A DNA stretch of 64,000 nt from Leifsonia sp052114085 (lineage in GTDB: Bacteria; Actinomycetota; Actinomycetes; Actinomycetales; Microbacteriaceae), in contig NZ_JBFREB010000001.1 in assembly GCF_052114085.1 (NCBI RefSeq), positions 2,294,001-2,358,000 of the forward strand, read 5' to 3'. Within the stretch, counting starts at the first letter, position 1, and each line of letters opens with the position of its first letter. The notes below the pieces were generated by a model. The model had not been told where the DNA came from, searched no databases, and worked only from the letters and a program-made list of their open reading frames with translations. Of this stretch, positions 1-8,793 are shown in pieces. Position numbers and translations under genes: made by a program.

Positions 1-1
1 C

Positions 2-547
2 GACTACTACCGGATCAAGGGGCCGCGCGTCGGGGTCGCCCTGCAGGAGCTGGAAGATGCGGGCGACCTCATCCCGGTGCGGGTACCCGGCTGGGAGAGC
101 GCCGGCCGGCCAGTCGCGGCCTGGATGCACCGCGACGCACGGAAGCCTCGGCAGGTCGAGGCGGCTGCGCTGCTGTCGCCGTTCGACCCGGTGGTCTGGT
201 ATCGCGACCGGGCCCTGCGGATGTTCGGCTTCCACTATCGGATCGAGATCTACACGCCCGCGCCGAAGCGCGTCTACGGGTACTACTCGCTGCCGATCCT
301 GATCGACGACGCTCTGGTCGGGCGCATCGACCTGAAGAGCGACCGCCAGGCGGGGGTGCTGCGCGTTCAGTCGGCGTGGACCGAACCGGGCGCCCCGCCC
401 GCGACGCTCGACCGCCTCCTGCCCCTCCTCGACGAGACGGCTTCCTGGCAGGGGCTCGAATCGGTGACCGTCGCCGAGGGTGCCCGCGGCGACCTCGCAC
501 CGCTCCTCGCCGACGCGCTGCGCCCGGGGGTAGGGTTCGGCACATGA
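2..547 (+). CDS. YcaQ-like winged-helix DNA glycosylase, 3' part
   Basis: The frame is open from the first bases, so the gene starts before the window; 181 C-terminal residues are visible. The stretch LSPFDPVVWYRDRA followed by FGFHYRIEIYTPAPKRVYGY is the recognisable core of the YcaQ/DUF1006 winged-helix family, whose E. coli member unhooks interstrand DNA cross-links. The next gene starts inside the stop codon (ATGA at 544-547), so the two are probably translationally coupled. The catalytic N-terminal part lies outside the window, so activity cannot be judged here. Confidence 0.85.
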   Translation, partial: DYYRIKGPRVGVALQELEDAGDLIPVRVPGWESAGRPVAAWMHRDARKPRQVEAAALLSPFDPVVWYRDRALRMFGFHYRIEIYTPAPKRVYGYYSLPILIDDALVGRIDLKSDRQAGVLRVQSAWTEPGAPPATLDRLLPLLDETASWQGLESVTVAEGARGDLAPLLADALRPGVGFGT

Positions 548-984
548 CGTCACCGCTGGACTACCTCGATGAGAACGGGGCCGACGAGGCCGACTACGAG
601 TCGCCGATGCGCGAGCTGTACGCGTACCACGACGGCGATACCTGGCTCGACGGCATCGTGACCGGCGTGAAGCCGGGCGGCACCTCGGACGGCAAGACGC
701 TGGTGCAGTTCGACGAGCGGCTCTGGGTGCCGGCGCGCGAGGTGAAGCAGTCGGACCACTACGTGGCCGTGCTGCTGAACCCGGACTCCGAGGTCTACGC
801 CGAGGTCATCCAGTCCTTCGTCGACGGGCAGCCGAAAGACAGCATCCGCGACGTCTCGATCGTGGGCGGCGACAACGTCGGCACCGAGTGGCGTCGACTC
901 GACGAGCCGACGACCGGCACGCGCGTCCGTTACCGCTACACCGGCACGGCCGAGCTGCAGGCGCCCGACGACGCCACCACCTGA
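544..984 (+). CDS. Hypothetical acidic protein coupled to the YcaQ-like gene
   Basis: A 146-residue protein starting at the ATG that overlaps the upstream stop by 4 bp. It is acidic and soluble, without signal peptide, membrane segment or cysteine motif. The first 30 residues are rich in Asp, Glu and Tyr. The middle (TLVQFDERLWVPAREV) reads like beta strands. I do not recognise a family. The overlap with a cross-link repair glycosylase suggests co-translation and perhaps a related role, but that is inference from position only. Confidence 0.8.
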   Translation: MTSPLDYLDENGADEADYESPMRELYAYHDGDTWLDGIVTGVKPGGTSDGKTLVQFDERLWVPAREVKQSDHYVAVLLNPDSEVYAEVIQSFVDGQPKDSIRDVSIVGGDNVGTEWRRLDEPTTGTRVRYRYTGTAELQAPDDATT

Positions 985-1018
985 CCCCTCTCCTTCGATC
1001 CGGGGCCGGGCGGCGGCG

Positions 1019-1753
1019 CTAGGCCGTGCGCCGCTGCAGCGTCAGCGCGCCCAGGATGACAGCGGCGATGGCGAAGGCGGCGATGATCAGAAGCTGGCCG
1101 CCGACGTAGGCGGCGTCGTGCGAATCCGTCGCGACAGCGTTGAGCGCATCGACCGCGTGCGACAGGGGCAGCCAGTCGCTCAGCTCCTTCAGCCCGGCCG
1201 GCAGCTGGTCACGCGGCAGGAAGATCCCGCCGAGCAGGATCTGCGGGAAGATCAGCAGCGGCATGAACTGCACCACCTGGAACTCGGTGCGTGCGAACGC
1301 GCTCGCGAACAGGCCGAGCGTGCTGCCGAGCACCGCGTCCGTCACCGCAACGGCCACCAGCAACCAGGGCTCGCCCTTCACGTTGAGACCGCACACCCAG
1401 AGGGCATACCCCGAGGCGAGCAGCGCCTGCACGATCGCGATAATTCCGAACGCGATCGTGTAGCCGAGGATGAAGTCGCCGCGGCCGAGCGGCATCGACA
1501 GCAGTCGCTCCAACGTGCCGGTTCGCCGCTCCCGCAGCGTGGTGATGGACGTGACCAGGAACATCACGATGAAGGGGAACAGCGCCAGCATGGCCGGACC
1601 GATCGTCTGAAAGACCGGGGTGTCGGTGAAGATCCACGCGACCAGCCCGATGAGGAGACTCGGCACGATCAGCAGCAGGACCACGGTGCGCGGGTCGTGA
1701 CGGATCTGGTTCAGGACGCGGCCGGTGGTCGCGAGCGTCCGGGTCGGGTTCAT
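1019..1753 (-). CDS. ABC-2 type transporter permease
   Basis: A 244-residue integral membrane protein with about six hydrophobic segments. The cytoplasmic loop LRERRTGTLERLLSMPLGR (residues about 73-91) is typical of ABC-2 (DrrB-like) drug, lipid or polysaccharide export permeases. Its start overlaps the stop of the ATPase gene by 4 bp (1750-1753), so the pair forms one transporter. With a TetR gene first in the operon, efflux of a toxic or amphipathic compound is the likely role; the substrate is not indicated. Confidence 0.9.
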   Translation of the reverse strand: MNPTRTLATTGRVLNQIRHDPRTVVLLLIVPSLLIGLVAWIFTDTPVFQTIGPAMLALFPFIVMFLVTSITTLRERRTGTLERLLSMPLGRGDFILGYTIAFGIIAIVQALLASGYALWVCGLNVKGEPWLLVAVAVTDAVLGSTLGLFASAFARTEFQVVQFMPLLIFPQILLGGIFLPRDQLPAGLKELSDWLPLSHAVDALNAVATDSHDAAYVGGQLLIIAAFAIAAVILGALTLQRRTA

Positions 1754-2559
1754 CGCGCGCCCTCCTCGGGATCGGCGGAGTCTCCGGCGCCCCCCTCGTC
1801 CGCCTCCGCGCCGGGCAGCGCGTGGCGGGCGTGGCGGCGCCTCAGCAGCGCCAGGAAGGCACCCTCGGCGTCCGCCGCGCCGGTCTCGGCGAGCAGCTCG
1901 TCGGGCGTCGCGTCGGCCAGCACCGCACCCTCGCGCATCAGGATGAGCCGGTCGCAGCGGCTCGCCTCATCCATCACGTGGCTGGAGATCAGGAGGCTCG
2001 TCCCCGACTCCGCGAGGCGGTGGAACAGCGCCCACAGCTCGACGCGGAGCAGCGGGTCGAGCCCCACGGTCGGTTCGTCGAGCACCAGGAGGTCGGGAGA
2101 GCCGAGCAGCGCCGCAGCCAGGGAGACGCGGCTGCGCTCGCCGCCGGACAGCGTCGACACCAGGCGTGCGGAGTGCTCCTCGAGGTCGGTCGCTGCGATG
2201 GCACGGTCGACGTCGGCGCGGCCGGCTCCGAGCACTCGGCGGAAATACTCCAGGTTCTGGCGGATGGTCAGGTCGTCGTAGACGCTTGCCGCCTGGGTGA
2301 CGTAACCCACCCGGTGTCGCAGCGCGGACGACCCGGCGGCCTGGCCGAGAACCGAGACCGTGCCGGCTTTCACCTTCTGCACGCCGACGATCGCCCGCAT
2401 GAGGGTGGTCTTGCCGCATCCGCTCGGGCCGAGCAGCCCGACCACCTGTCCGCGCGGGATGTCGAGGTCGAGCCCGTGGAGGACATCCGTCCGGCCACGG
2501 CGCACGCGCAGGCCCTCGATCGCGACGGCGGGCTCCGCCGCATCCGGCGAATTCATCAT
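1750..2559 (-). CDS. ABC transporter ATP-binding protein (DrrA-like)
   Basis: A 269-residue nucleotide-binding subunit. Walker A GPSGCGKTT is at residues 44-52, signature LSGGE at 137-141 and Walker B LLVLDE at 157-162, followed by the D-loop GLD and the switch histidine in LLISSHVMDE. The last 35 residues form an Ala/Glu/Arg-rich tail. Two consecutive ATG codons are possible starts and no clear ribosome site is visible; TAATTC lies just upstream. It is co-oriented with the TetR gene (33-bp gap) and overlaps its permease. Confidence 0.92.
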   Translation of the reverse strand: MMNSPDAAEPAVAIEGLRVRRGRTDVLHGLDLDIPRGQVVGLLGPSGCGKTTLMRAIVGVQKVKAGTVSVLGQAAGSSALRHRVGYVTQAASVYDDLTIRQNLEYFRRVLGAGRADVDRAIAATDLEEHSARLVSTLSGGERSRVSLAAALLGSPDLLVLDEPTVGLDPLLRVELWALFHRLAESGTSLLISSHVMDEASRCDRLILMREGAVLADATPDELLAETGAADAEGAFLALLRRRHARHALPGAEADEGGAGDSADPEEGAR

Positions 2560-2592
2560 GTGCTGAATTATTCGCCCCCCGTGCGGCTCCCG

Positions 2593-3219
2593 TCAAGAGA
2601 GCGGTGCATCCGGGCTGCCGAAGAGGTGCCACTGGAGTACCGGGCCCACCCGTCGGGCCAGTTCGTCCGCGGGGGCGCTCGCGATGGGCTCGACCTGGAG
2701 GGCATAGCGGGTCATCATGATCCCGACCAGCTGGGCGGCGGCCAGCTCACCGCGCAATGCCGCGTCGGGCGCATCGCTCAACGAGGCGAGCTTCGACAGC
2801 ACCTCGCGCGCCAGGAACTCGCGCACCATCCGGGTCCCCGGCCCGCTCCCGAGCACGGTCCGCATGACGACGATCATCCGCCGCGCGGACTTCTCGTCGT
2901 CGAGGCGCTCGAGCACGTACCGGACGAGCGACTGCCCCACGTCGTCGCGCGGGCCCGCGAGGACGACATCCAGCAGCCGGTCCGGTCGGAGCGGCACTTC
3001 GAGCGTGGCCGCGAAGAGGTCGGCCTTCCCGTTGAAGTAGTGGTGGACGAGCGCCGAATCCACGCCTGCTCTCCGGGCGACCGCCCGCAGCGAAGCGGCC
3101 TCGTAGCCACGCTCGGCGAACTCGTCGGCGGCGGCGCGAAGGATCGCCGAGCGCGCGGAAGCGGCGCCTCGCTCTTTGCGCGGACGGCCCGGGCGACGGC
3201 GTTCGGCGAGCTCACTCAC
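2593..3219 (-). CDS. TetR family transcriptional regulator
   Basis: A 208-residue regulator from a GTG start. This start is chosen because the frame upstream loses family resemblance and because CACAAT lies six bases before it, giving a leaderless arrangement. The N-terminal helix-turn-helix spans about residues 22-65 (DEFAERGYEAASLRAVARRA, then SALVHHYFNGKADLF), preceded by a basic RRRPGRPRKERG arm. The ligand-binding half is of the TetR_C type. It is the first gene of the exporter operon, so it probably represses that operon. Confidence 0.9.
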   Translation of the reverse strand: MSELAERRRPGRPRKERGAASARSAILRAAADEFAERGYEAASLRAVARRAGVDSALVHHYFNGKADLFAATLEVPLRPDRLLDVVLAGPRDDVGQSLVRYVLERLDDEKSARRMIVVMRTVLGSGPGTRMVREFLAREVLSKLASLSDAPDAALRGELAAAQLVGIMMTRYALQVEPIASAPADELARRVGPVLQWHLFGSPDAPLS

Positions 3220-3225
3220 GAGGCC

Positions 3226-3231
3226 ATTGTG
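3226..3231 (-). promoter_or_regulatory. -10 box of the TetR/ABC exporter operon
   Basis: On the minus strand CACAAT ends six bases before the GTG start, the distance expected when transcription begins at the start codon. No good -35 hexamer is evident. It supports the shorter GTG start. Confidence 0.4.
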
Positions 3232-3323
3232 CACCCGCGCGCGACCTGTCGCGCGTCTGTCCGTCGCCGAGGCGCTTGCTTCGAGTGTGATGGGAACGCG
3301 GTGAGCGCAGAGCACCCCGAAGC

Positions 3324-3329
3324 TAGGAT
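3324..3329 (+). promoter_or_regulatory. Possible -10 box for the lemA-htpX pair
   Basis: TAGGAT fits the actinobacterial TANNNT -10 pattern and would give a leader of about 45 bases containing the AAGGAG ribosome site in front of lemA. No convincing -35 element is seen. Confidence 0.35.
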
Positions 3330-3382
3330 ATGGACTGCGAATCTGCTCGATCCACCCCCTGCACACAAGGAGTTCTGCGAAC

Positions 3383-3949
3383 ATGGAATGGCTCATTCCG
3401 GTCATCATCGTCGTCGTGATCGTGGCGATCATCGGGATCTACTTGTGGGCCACCTACAACTCCCTGGTGACGCTGAAGGTCCGCGTCGACGAGGCGTGGA
3501 GCGACATCACGGTGCAGCTGAAACGGCGCGCCGATCTCATCCCGAACCTCATCGAGACGGTCAAGGGCTATGCGGCCCACGAGAAGGGCGTGTTCGAGTC
3601 GGTGACGCGTGCGCGTGCCGAGACGCTGTCCGCGCAGACGCCGGGTGAGGCATCCACCGCCGAGAACCACATGCAGACGGCGCTGAAGAGCATCTTCGCG
3701 GTGGCGGAGGCGTACCCGCAGCTGCAGGCGAGCCAGAACTTCCTGCGTCTGCAGGCCGACCTGGTCGACACCGAAGACAAGATCCAGGCGTCGCGCCGGT
3801 TCTACAACGGTGGCGTGCGCGAGTTCAACACCAAGATCAAGGTGTTCCCGAACAACCTGTTCGCCCGACGGCTGGGCTTCACCGAGCGCGAGTTCTTCGA
3901 GGTCGACAACCTCGCCGCGATCGCTGAGCCCCCGCGCGTCCAGTTCTAG
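3383..3949 (+). CDS. LemA family protein
   Basis: A 188-residue protein with one N-terminal membrane helix (about residues 4-23) followed by a long helical domain. The motif KRRADLIPNLIETVKGYAAH and the later RRFYNGGVREFN are LemA hallmarks. AAGGAG lies at a good distance from the ATG. It sits 7 bp upstream of an M48 peptidase; LemA/HtpX pairing is common and usually linked to envelope protein quality control. The molecular role of LemA is not settled in general. Confidence 0.93.
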   Translation: MEWLIPVIIVVVIVAIIGIYLWATYNSLVTLKVRVDEAWSDITVQLKRRADLIPNLIETVKGYAAHEKGVFESVTRARAETLSAQTPGEASTAENHMQTALKSIFAVAEAYPQLQASQNFLRLQADLVDTEDKIQASRRFYNGGVREFNTKIKVFPNNLFARRLGFTEREFFEVDNLAAIAEPPRVQF

Positions 3950-3956
3950 GGCCTAG

Positions 3957-4841
3957 ATGTATAGGGCGATCGCCAGGAACAAGCGCAACACCGTCTTCAT
4001 CATCCTGCTGTTCCTGGTAATCATCGGCGCGCTCGGCTGGCTGGCGTCGTACATCTACCAGAGCTACACGATCCTGGTGGTCGTGGTCATCGGGGCCGTG
4101 CTCTACGCCCTGTTCCAGTACTACCTGGCGAGCAGTCAGGCGCTGAGCATGTCGGGGGCGATCCCGATCCAGAAGGCCGACAATCCCCGGCTGTGGAACG
4201 TCGTCGAGAACCTGTCGATCGCCACCGGCACGCCCATGCCTGCCGTCTACATCGTGAACGATCCGGCCCCCAACGCCTTCGCCACCGGCCGCGACCCCCA
4301 GCACGCCTCGGTCGCCGCGACCACCGGGCTCCTCGACATCATGACGGACGCCGAACTCGAAGGCGTGATGGCGCACGAGCTCGGACACGTGCGCAACTAC
4401 GACATCCGGCTCGGGATGATCGTGTTCGGGCTCACGGTCGCGATCGGCTTCATCGCCGACATCTTCCTGCGGATGGCGTTCTTCGGCGGCAACCGGAACA
4501 ACAATAACAACGGCGGGAACCCGGTCGTTCTGATCTTCGGGCTGGCGGCCGCGATCGTGGCGCCGCTCGTCGCCACCCTGGTGCAGCTGGCCGTCTCCCG
4601 GCAGCGCGAGTACCTGGCGGATGCGACCGGTGCCATGACCACGCGTCACCCGGACGCGCTGGCCAGCGCCCTGCTCAAGCTGGAGGCGTACGGACGGCCG
4701 ATGCGCAAGCAGAACTCGTCGATGGCGCACCTGTGGATCAACGACCCGCTGAAGCCCGGCCTGATGGCTCGACTGTTCTCCACCCACCCGCCGATCCCGC
4801 AGCGCGTCGAGCGCCTGGAGACCATGGGCGGCACCTTCTAG
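3957..4841 (+). CDS. M48 family membrane zinc metalloprotease (HtpX-like)
   Basis: A 294-residue membrane protease. Hydrophobic segments lie at about residues 12-34 and 38-56, with another pair after the active site. The zinc motif HELGH is at residues 140-144 and the third ligand is expected in REYLADATGA near residue 220. The domain between (PRLWNVVENL, then FATGRDPQHASVA) matches HtpX. A run of Asn (FFGGNRNNNNNGG) sits in the loop before the next membrane segment. It is likely co-transcribed with lemA and degrades damaged membrane proteins. Confidence 0.93.
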   Translation: MYRAIARNKRNTVFIILLFLVIIGALGWLASYIYQSYTILVVVVIGAVLYALFQYYLASSQALSMSGAIPIQKADNPRLWNVVENLSIATGTPMPAVYIVNDPAPNAFATGRDPQHASVAATTGLLDIMTDAELEGVMAHELGHVRNYDIRLGMIVFGLTVAIGFIADIFLRMAFFGGNRNNNNNGGNPVVLIFGLAAAIVAPLVATLVQLAVSRQREYLADATGAMTTRHPDALASALLKLEAYGRPMRKQNSSMAHLWINDPLKPGLMARLFSTHPPIPQRVERLETMGGTF

Positions 4842-4893
4842 TCTCCGCCCCGGTCTGTTGTGCCGAGCGGTGAGTCGTTGCTCCTTCGGGCGT

Positions 4894-4919
4894 CGAGTTG
4901 CGACATGATGTCGCACTCG
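4894..4919. repeat. Palindrome in a convergent gap
   Basis: TGCGACATgATGTCGCA is a perfect palindrome around one base, extended by CGAG and CTCG with one bulged T. It lies between the stops of the M48 peptidase gene and the lactone-oxidase-like gene, so both transcripts could form the same hairpin. There is no T-tract. The words GCGACAT and ATGTCGC recur in the array downstream of eno. Confidence 0.6.
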
Positions 4920-4934
4920 GCGGGATACCGCGCG

Positions 4935-6248
4935 TCAGGGCCCGAGCACGCGGCGGAGGTAGGCGTTCTCGAACCGGCGCTCCGGGTCGAGCCGGTCGCG
5001 GACGGCGACGAAGTCGTCGAAACGCGGGTAGACCGTCCGCAAGGAGTCCGCATCCCGGCCGTGCAGCTTGCCCCAGTGCGGTCGGCCGTCGTGGGCGACC
5101 ATGACCTCCTCGACCGCCGCGAAGTACTCGCGCTGGTCTTCGCGGTAGTACCGGTGCACCGCGATGTAGCCGCTTTCGCGCCCGTACGCCGTCGACAGCC
5201 AGTTCTCGTCGGCCGCGGCGCTCCGCACCTCGACGGGGAAGGAGATGCGCCAGCCGCGCCGCTCGATGAGCGCCTTCACCTCGGCGAGCGCCGTGGGCAC
5301 GGCCTCCCGCGGCAGCGCGTACTCCATCTCCCGGAAACGCACCGTCCGGTTGGTCACGTACACCCGCGGCGCATGGTCGACGAAGTCGCGGTTGCCGGTC
5401 AGCCGCTGCGCGAGCCGGCTGAAGGGCGGGATCACCGCGGGCGCCACGGTGCCGAGCGCGCAGACGCCGCGGTACAGGCCGTTCGCGAGCAGCTCGTCGT
5501 CCATCCAGCGCCCGGTGCGGGACAGCGGCTTGCGCTCGGCAGTCAGCGGCAGCCGGGTGTTGGTCTTGGTGAGCGCGGTCTCGGTGTGCGGGAACCAGTA
5601 GAACTCGAAGTGGTCCTCAGCCGCCGAGCGTTCGACGTACGACTCCAGGGTCGCCTGCAACGGCTCTGGGCGTTCGACCGCCTGGAGCAGGTAGGCGGGC
5701 ACGCACTGGAGCGTGACGTCGACGATGACGCCGAGCGCGCCCAGACCGAGGCGCGCGGCAGGGAGCAGCTCGGCGTTCTGCGTCTCGTCGATCCGGAGCA
5801 GCTCGCCCTCCCCCGTCACGAGGGTGAGGCCCACGATCTGGGTCGCGAGCCCGCCGAACGACCCGCCCGTCCCGTGCGTGCCGGTCGAGGTCGCCCCGGC
5901 GATCGTCTGCCGGTCGATGTCGCCCATGTTCTCGAGCGCCAGCCCGTGCGGATGGAGCAGCCTCGGGAGCTGGTGGAGGTGCGTCCCTGCAGCGAGCGTG
6001 ACGCGGCCTCGCTCGAGGTCCACATCCACGATGCCGCTCAGGTCCTCGAGGTCGAGCTGAACGCCCGGGGCAACCGCGATGCCGGTGAAGCTGTGGCCCG
6101 CGCCGACCGCCTTGATCCGCATCCCCTTGCCGGCGGCGGCCTGGACCGCGCGCTGCACCGCCTCGGCGGAGGCCGGCCGCTCAACACGCTGCGGGCGGAC
6201 CGCTTCGGTGCGTCCCCAGTTGCGCCAGAGTCCTCCGGCAGCCGTCAC
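4935..6248 (-). CDS. D-arabinono-1,4-lactone oxidase-type FAD oxidoreductase
   Basis: A 437-residue flavoprotein of the aldonolactone/alditol oxidase family. The FAD-binding PCMH domain covers about residues 15-185 with VGAGHSFTGIA (48-58). His52 is in the position that carries covalent FAD in yeast ALO and alditol oxidase; that equivalence is by motif only. STGTHGTGG follows near 120, and the C-terminal ALO domain ends with HWGKLHGR and RFENAYLRRVLG. Its start overlaps the preceding deaminase/aldolase-like gene by 4 bp, and it is last in a four-gene operon. The true substrate is unknown. Confidence 0.88.
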   Translation of the reverse strand: MTAAGGLWRNWGRTEAVRPQRVERPASAEAVQRAVQAAAGKGMRIKAVGAGHSFTGIAVAPGVQLDLEDLSGIVDVDLERGRVTLAAGTHLHQLPRLLHPHGLALENMGDIDRQTIAGATSTGTHGTGGSFGGLATQIVGLTLVTGEGELLRIDETQNAELLPAARLGLGALGVIVDVTLQCVPAYLLQAVERPEPLQATLESYVERSAAEDHFEFYWFPHTETALTKTNTRLPLTAERKPLSRTGRWMDDELLANGLYRGVCALGTVAPAVIPPFSRLAQRLTGNRDFVDHAPRVYVTNRTVRFREMEYALPREAVPTALAEVKALIERRGWRISFPVEVRSAAADENWLSTAYGRESGYIAVHRYYREDQREYFAAVEEVMVAHDGRPHWGKLHGRDADSLRTVYPRFDDFVAVRDRLDPERRFENAYLRRVLGP

Positions 6249-7537
6249 AGGAACACCTGCCCGTCGCCGCGGTAGCTCGCCGCCTCGCCCACCACGCGGG
6301 CGCGGCCGTCGACCGTGTCCACCAGCTGGAAGGCGTCGACGTGCTCGCTCAGCTCGCCCGACTTGGTGTGCCGCAGCCAGACCCGATCACCGATGCGCAG
6401 GACACCGGCAGCGGCCCCGGTGAGGGGAGTCTGCACTTCGCCGGCCATCTCGCGCGCCACCATCGAGAGGCCGGTCGGCCACTCCACTTTCGGCATGCGG
6501 TCGGGTCCGGGCGGCCCGGAGGCGATCCAGCCTCCGCCGAGCAGGGTAGCCGTCTCGGGCGCCGGGCGACGCACGACCGACAGCGCGAAGGCGGCTGCGG
6601 GCGCGGGATGGAACCCCCGGTACGTATCGAACAGATGCCCGCCGAGGAGGCCGCTCCCCGCGGCGATCTCCGTCACGGACGGGTCGGATGCGGTGAACTC
6701 GATCGAGCCGGTCCCCCCGCCGTTCACGAACTCCAGCTCGGCGAGTCCCCGAACCGCCGCGACGGCCTCACCGCGCCGGCCGAGCAGCTCCTCGCGGGAG
6801 TTCTTCTGCACCCAGCGCAGCGTCGCGCCCCAGGCCGGCTTCCCGGGCGGGTTGTCCCCCTGCCCGGCGATCTGCGCCTCGTACCCCATCATCCCGACCA
6901 GCGAGAAGCCCGGGCGGCGGACGATCGCCTCCGCGACCTCGCGGACGGATGCGGCCGAGTACAACGGCGAGCGGAACACGCCGATGTGGCCGAGCACCGG
7001 GGCCTGCCACGACGAGTCGAGTTCGAGGCACAGCCGAATGGTCTCGCGCTGCCCCGGGGGGACGACGGCGTCGATGAAGTCCAGGTGGGCGACGGAGTCG
7101 ACCATCAGGGTGACGCGGGAGGCGAGCTCGGGTGAGGCCGCCAGCCGGCGGATCGCGGCGCGGTCGGCGGTCGGGTAGCCGACGACGATGTCCCCGATCG
7201 GTGGGTGCTCCGCATCCCCTTCCGCCAGCCACAGCGCCTCCGGCAGCGTGTACGCCAGCACGCCGGCGTACCCGGGTAACGCGAGCACCGCATCCAGCAC
7301 CGAGCGGATCCGCACCGACTTGGAGGCGACGCGGATCGCCTTGGGCGGCTGCCCGGACGGCCCTCCGACGCGCCGCAGCATGTCGTGGGCGTTGTGCCGG
7401 AGGGCGGGGAGGTGGAGAACGGCGAGCGGCGGGTCGAGCCGGGCCGTCGCCGCCGACAGCGACGGCCAGTACAGTTCCGGCGTCGTCCAGGTGCGCTCGG
7501 AAGGGACGGGCGGGGTGGAGAGGTCGAGGTCCGGCAT
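6245..7537 (-). CDS. Amino acid deaminase/aldolase-like PLP fold-III enzyme
   Basis: A 430-residue alanine-racemase-fold protein. The PLP lysine is probably Lys73 in IRVASKSVR, and the second half carries NGGGTGS and the C-terminal DSD1-type metal-binding beta domain (LRIGDRVWLRHTKSGELSEH). It resembles D-threonine aldolase and D-serine dehydratase relatives annotated as amino acid deaminase/aldolase. Its start shares one base with the MFS stop (TGATG) and its stop overlaps the oxidase start by 4 bp, so the three proteins should be made in step. Substrate and product are not evident. Confidence 0.87.
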   Translation of the reverse strand: MPDLDLSTPPVPSERTWTTPELYWPSLSAATARLDPPLAVLHLPALRHNAHDMLRRVGGPSGQPPKAIRVASKSVRIRSVLDAVLALPGYAGVLAYTLPEALWLAEGDAEHPPIGDIVVGYPTADRAAIRRLAASPELASRVTLMVDSVAHLDFIDAVVPPGQRETIRLCLELDSSWQAPVLGHIGVFRSPLYSAASVREVAEAIVRRPGFSLVGMMGYEAQIAGQGDNPPGKPAWGATLRWVQKNSREELLGRRGEAVAAVRGLAELEFVNGGGTGSIEFTASDPSVTEIAAGSGLLGGHLFDTYRGFHPAPAAAFALSVVRRPAPETATLLGGGWIASGPPGPDRMPKVEWPTGLSMVAREMAGEVQTPLTGAAAGVLRIGDRVWLRHTKSGELSEHVDAFQLVDTVDGRARVVGEAASYRGDGQVFL

Positions 7538-8793
7538 CAGCGCACCGCTTTCACTCGGGCGACCGCGAGCGCACCCGCGAACGCGAACAGGGCGGACAGG
7601 ACGAACAGGCCGGCGAAGCCGCCGAGGGCCGCGACGATCATCGCGCCGAACAGCGGAGCGACGGCCTGCGGCACAGCGAGCGCGATGTTCATGATGCCGA
7701 GGTCCTTGCCGCGGGTCTCGGGATCGGGCAGCACCTGGGTGGCGAGGGCCTGATCCACGCTGAGGAAGCAGCCGTACCCGATGCCGAGCAGGGCCGCGGC
7801 CACGAAGGCGACGGAGAGTTCCGGGACGAAGCCCAGCAGCAGCGCGGCGACCCCCTGGACGGCCGACGAGACGAAGACGAAGACCTTGCGGCGCCCGAGC
7901 CGGTCGGACAGCCGGCCGAGCACAAGCGACGAGACGATCACGAACACCATGTAGATGAGGATGAGGATCAGCAGGTCGTCGTCGGCGTTCGGGTCGCGCA
8001 GACCGAACTCGAGGAAGTACAGCAGCAGCGACGTGCCGAACGCGTTGCCGAAGTTCACGAGCACCCGGCTGAGCAGCGTCCAGCCGAAGTCGGGATGCTC
8101 GCGCGGGCTGATCCACAGCCCCTCGATGATGCCGCGCAGCGACATCCGCTCGCGCAGCTCGGGCGCGAGCACCGCATCCGGCAGGAATAGGAACGGCACG
8201 ACGAGCACCAGCAGGAGCACGGCCATCGCGGTGTACCCGACGACCGCACCGACGAAGACGTAGGTGACGAGCGCGACGCCCAGAATGATCCCGATGGCCT
8301 GCGGCGCACTGATCCAGCCGCTGACGTACCCCCGCTGATCCACCGGCACCTGGTCGCTGATCGTCGCGGTCAGAGCGGCGGTCAGGATGCAGAAACCGGT
8401 CAGCGCGAGCGACCAGAACACGCCCATCCCGACGATGGAGGTCTGCAGCCCGAGGAGGACCAGGGAGACGGCGAAGACCACCGCGCCCGCGGCGATCCAC
8501 GGCCGGCGCCGGCCGAAGCGGCTCGTGGTGCGGTCCGACAGGGCACCCGTCACCGGGTAGGCGACGATCGCGCAGACGCCCGAGATCCCGGAGATGACGC
8601 CGAAAGCGACCACGTTGTCGACCCACGAGGTCGTGTTCAGCTCGGTCTGCACCTGGTCGGGCAGCAGCTTCTGGATGGGCGCGAGCTGCGCCATCCACAC
8701 GCCCAGCCAGGCGACGGCGAAGGCGGCGACCCAGCGGCCCGGGACCTTGCGGGTCGGCTCGGCGAAGACGGCCGGCGTCGAGGTGTTCGTCAT
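7537..8793 (-). CDS. Major facilitator superfamily transporter
   Basis: A 418-residue transporter with about twelve hydrophobic segments. The loop GALSDRTTSRFGRRRPW after the second helix is the MFS motif A, in the form seen in sugar/cation symporter-like MFS proteins. GRLSDRLGRRKVF repeats it in the second half. Start chosen at the ATG that overlaps the TetR stop by 4 bp (8790-8793). Placed between a TetR regulator and two enzymes, it probably moves the substrate or product of that pathway. Confidence 0.9.
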   Translation of the reverse strand: MTNTSTPAVFAEPTRKVPGRWVAAFAVAWLGVWMAQLAPIQKLLPDQVQTELNTTSWVDNVVAFGVISGISGVCAIVAYPVTGALSDRTTSRFGRRRPWIAAGAVVFAVSLVLLGLQTSIVGMGVFWSLALTGFCILTAALTATISDQVPVDQRGYVSGWISAPQAIGIILGVALVTYVFVGAVVGYTAMAVLLLVLVVPFLFLPDAVLAPELRERMSLRGIIEGLWISPREHPDFGWTLLSRVLVNFGNAFGTSLLLYFLEFGLRDPNADDDLLILILIYMVFVIVSSLVLGRLSDRLGRRKVFVFVSSAVQGVAALLLGFVPELSVAFVAAALLGIGYGCFLSVDQALATQVLPDPETRGKDLGIMNIALAVPQAVAPLFGAMIVAALGGFAGLFVLSALFAFAGALAVARVKAVR

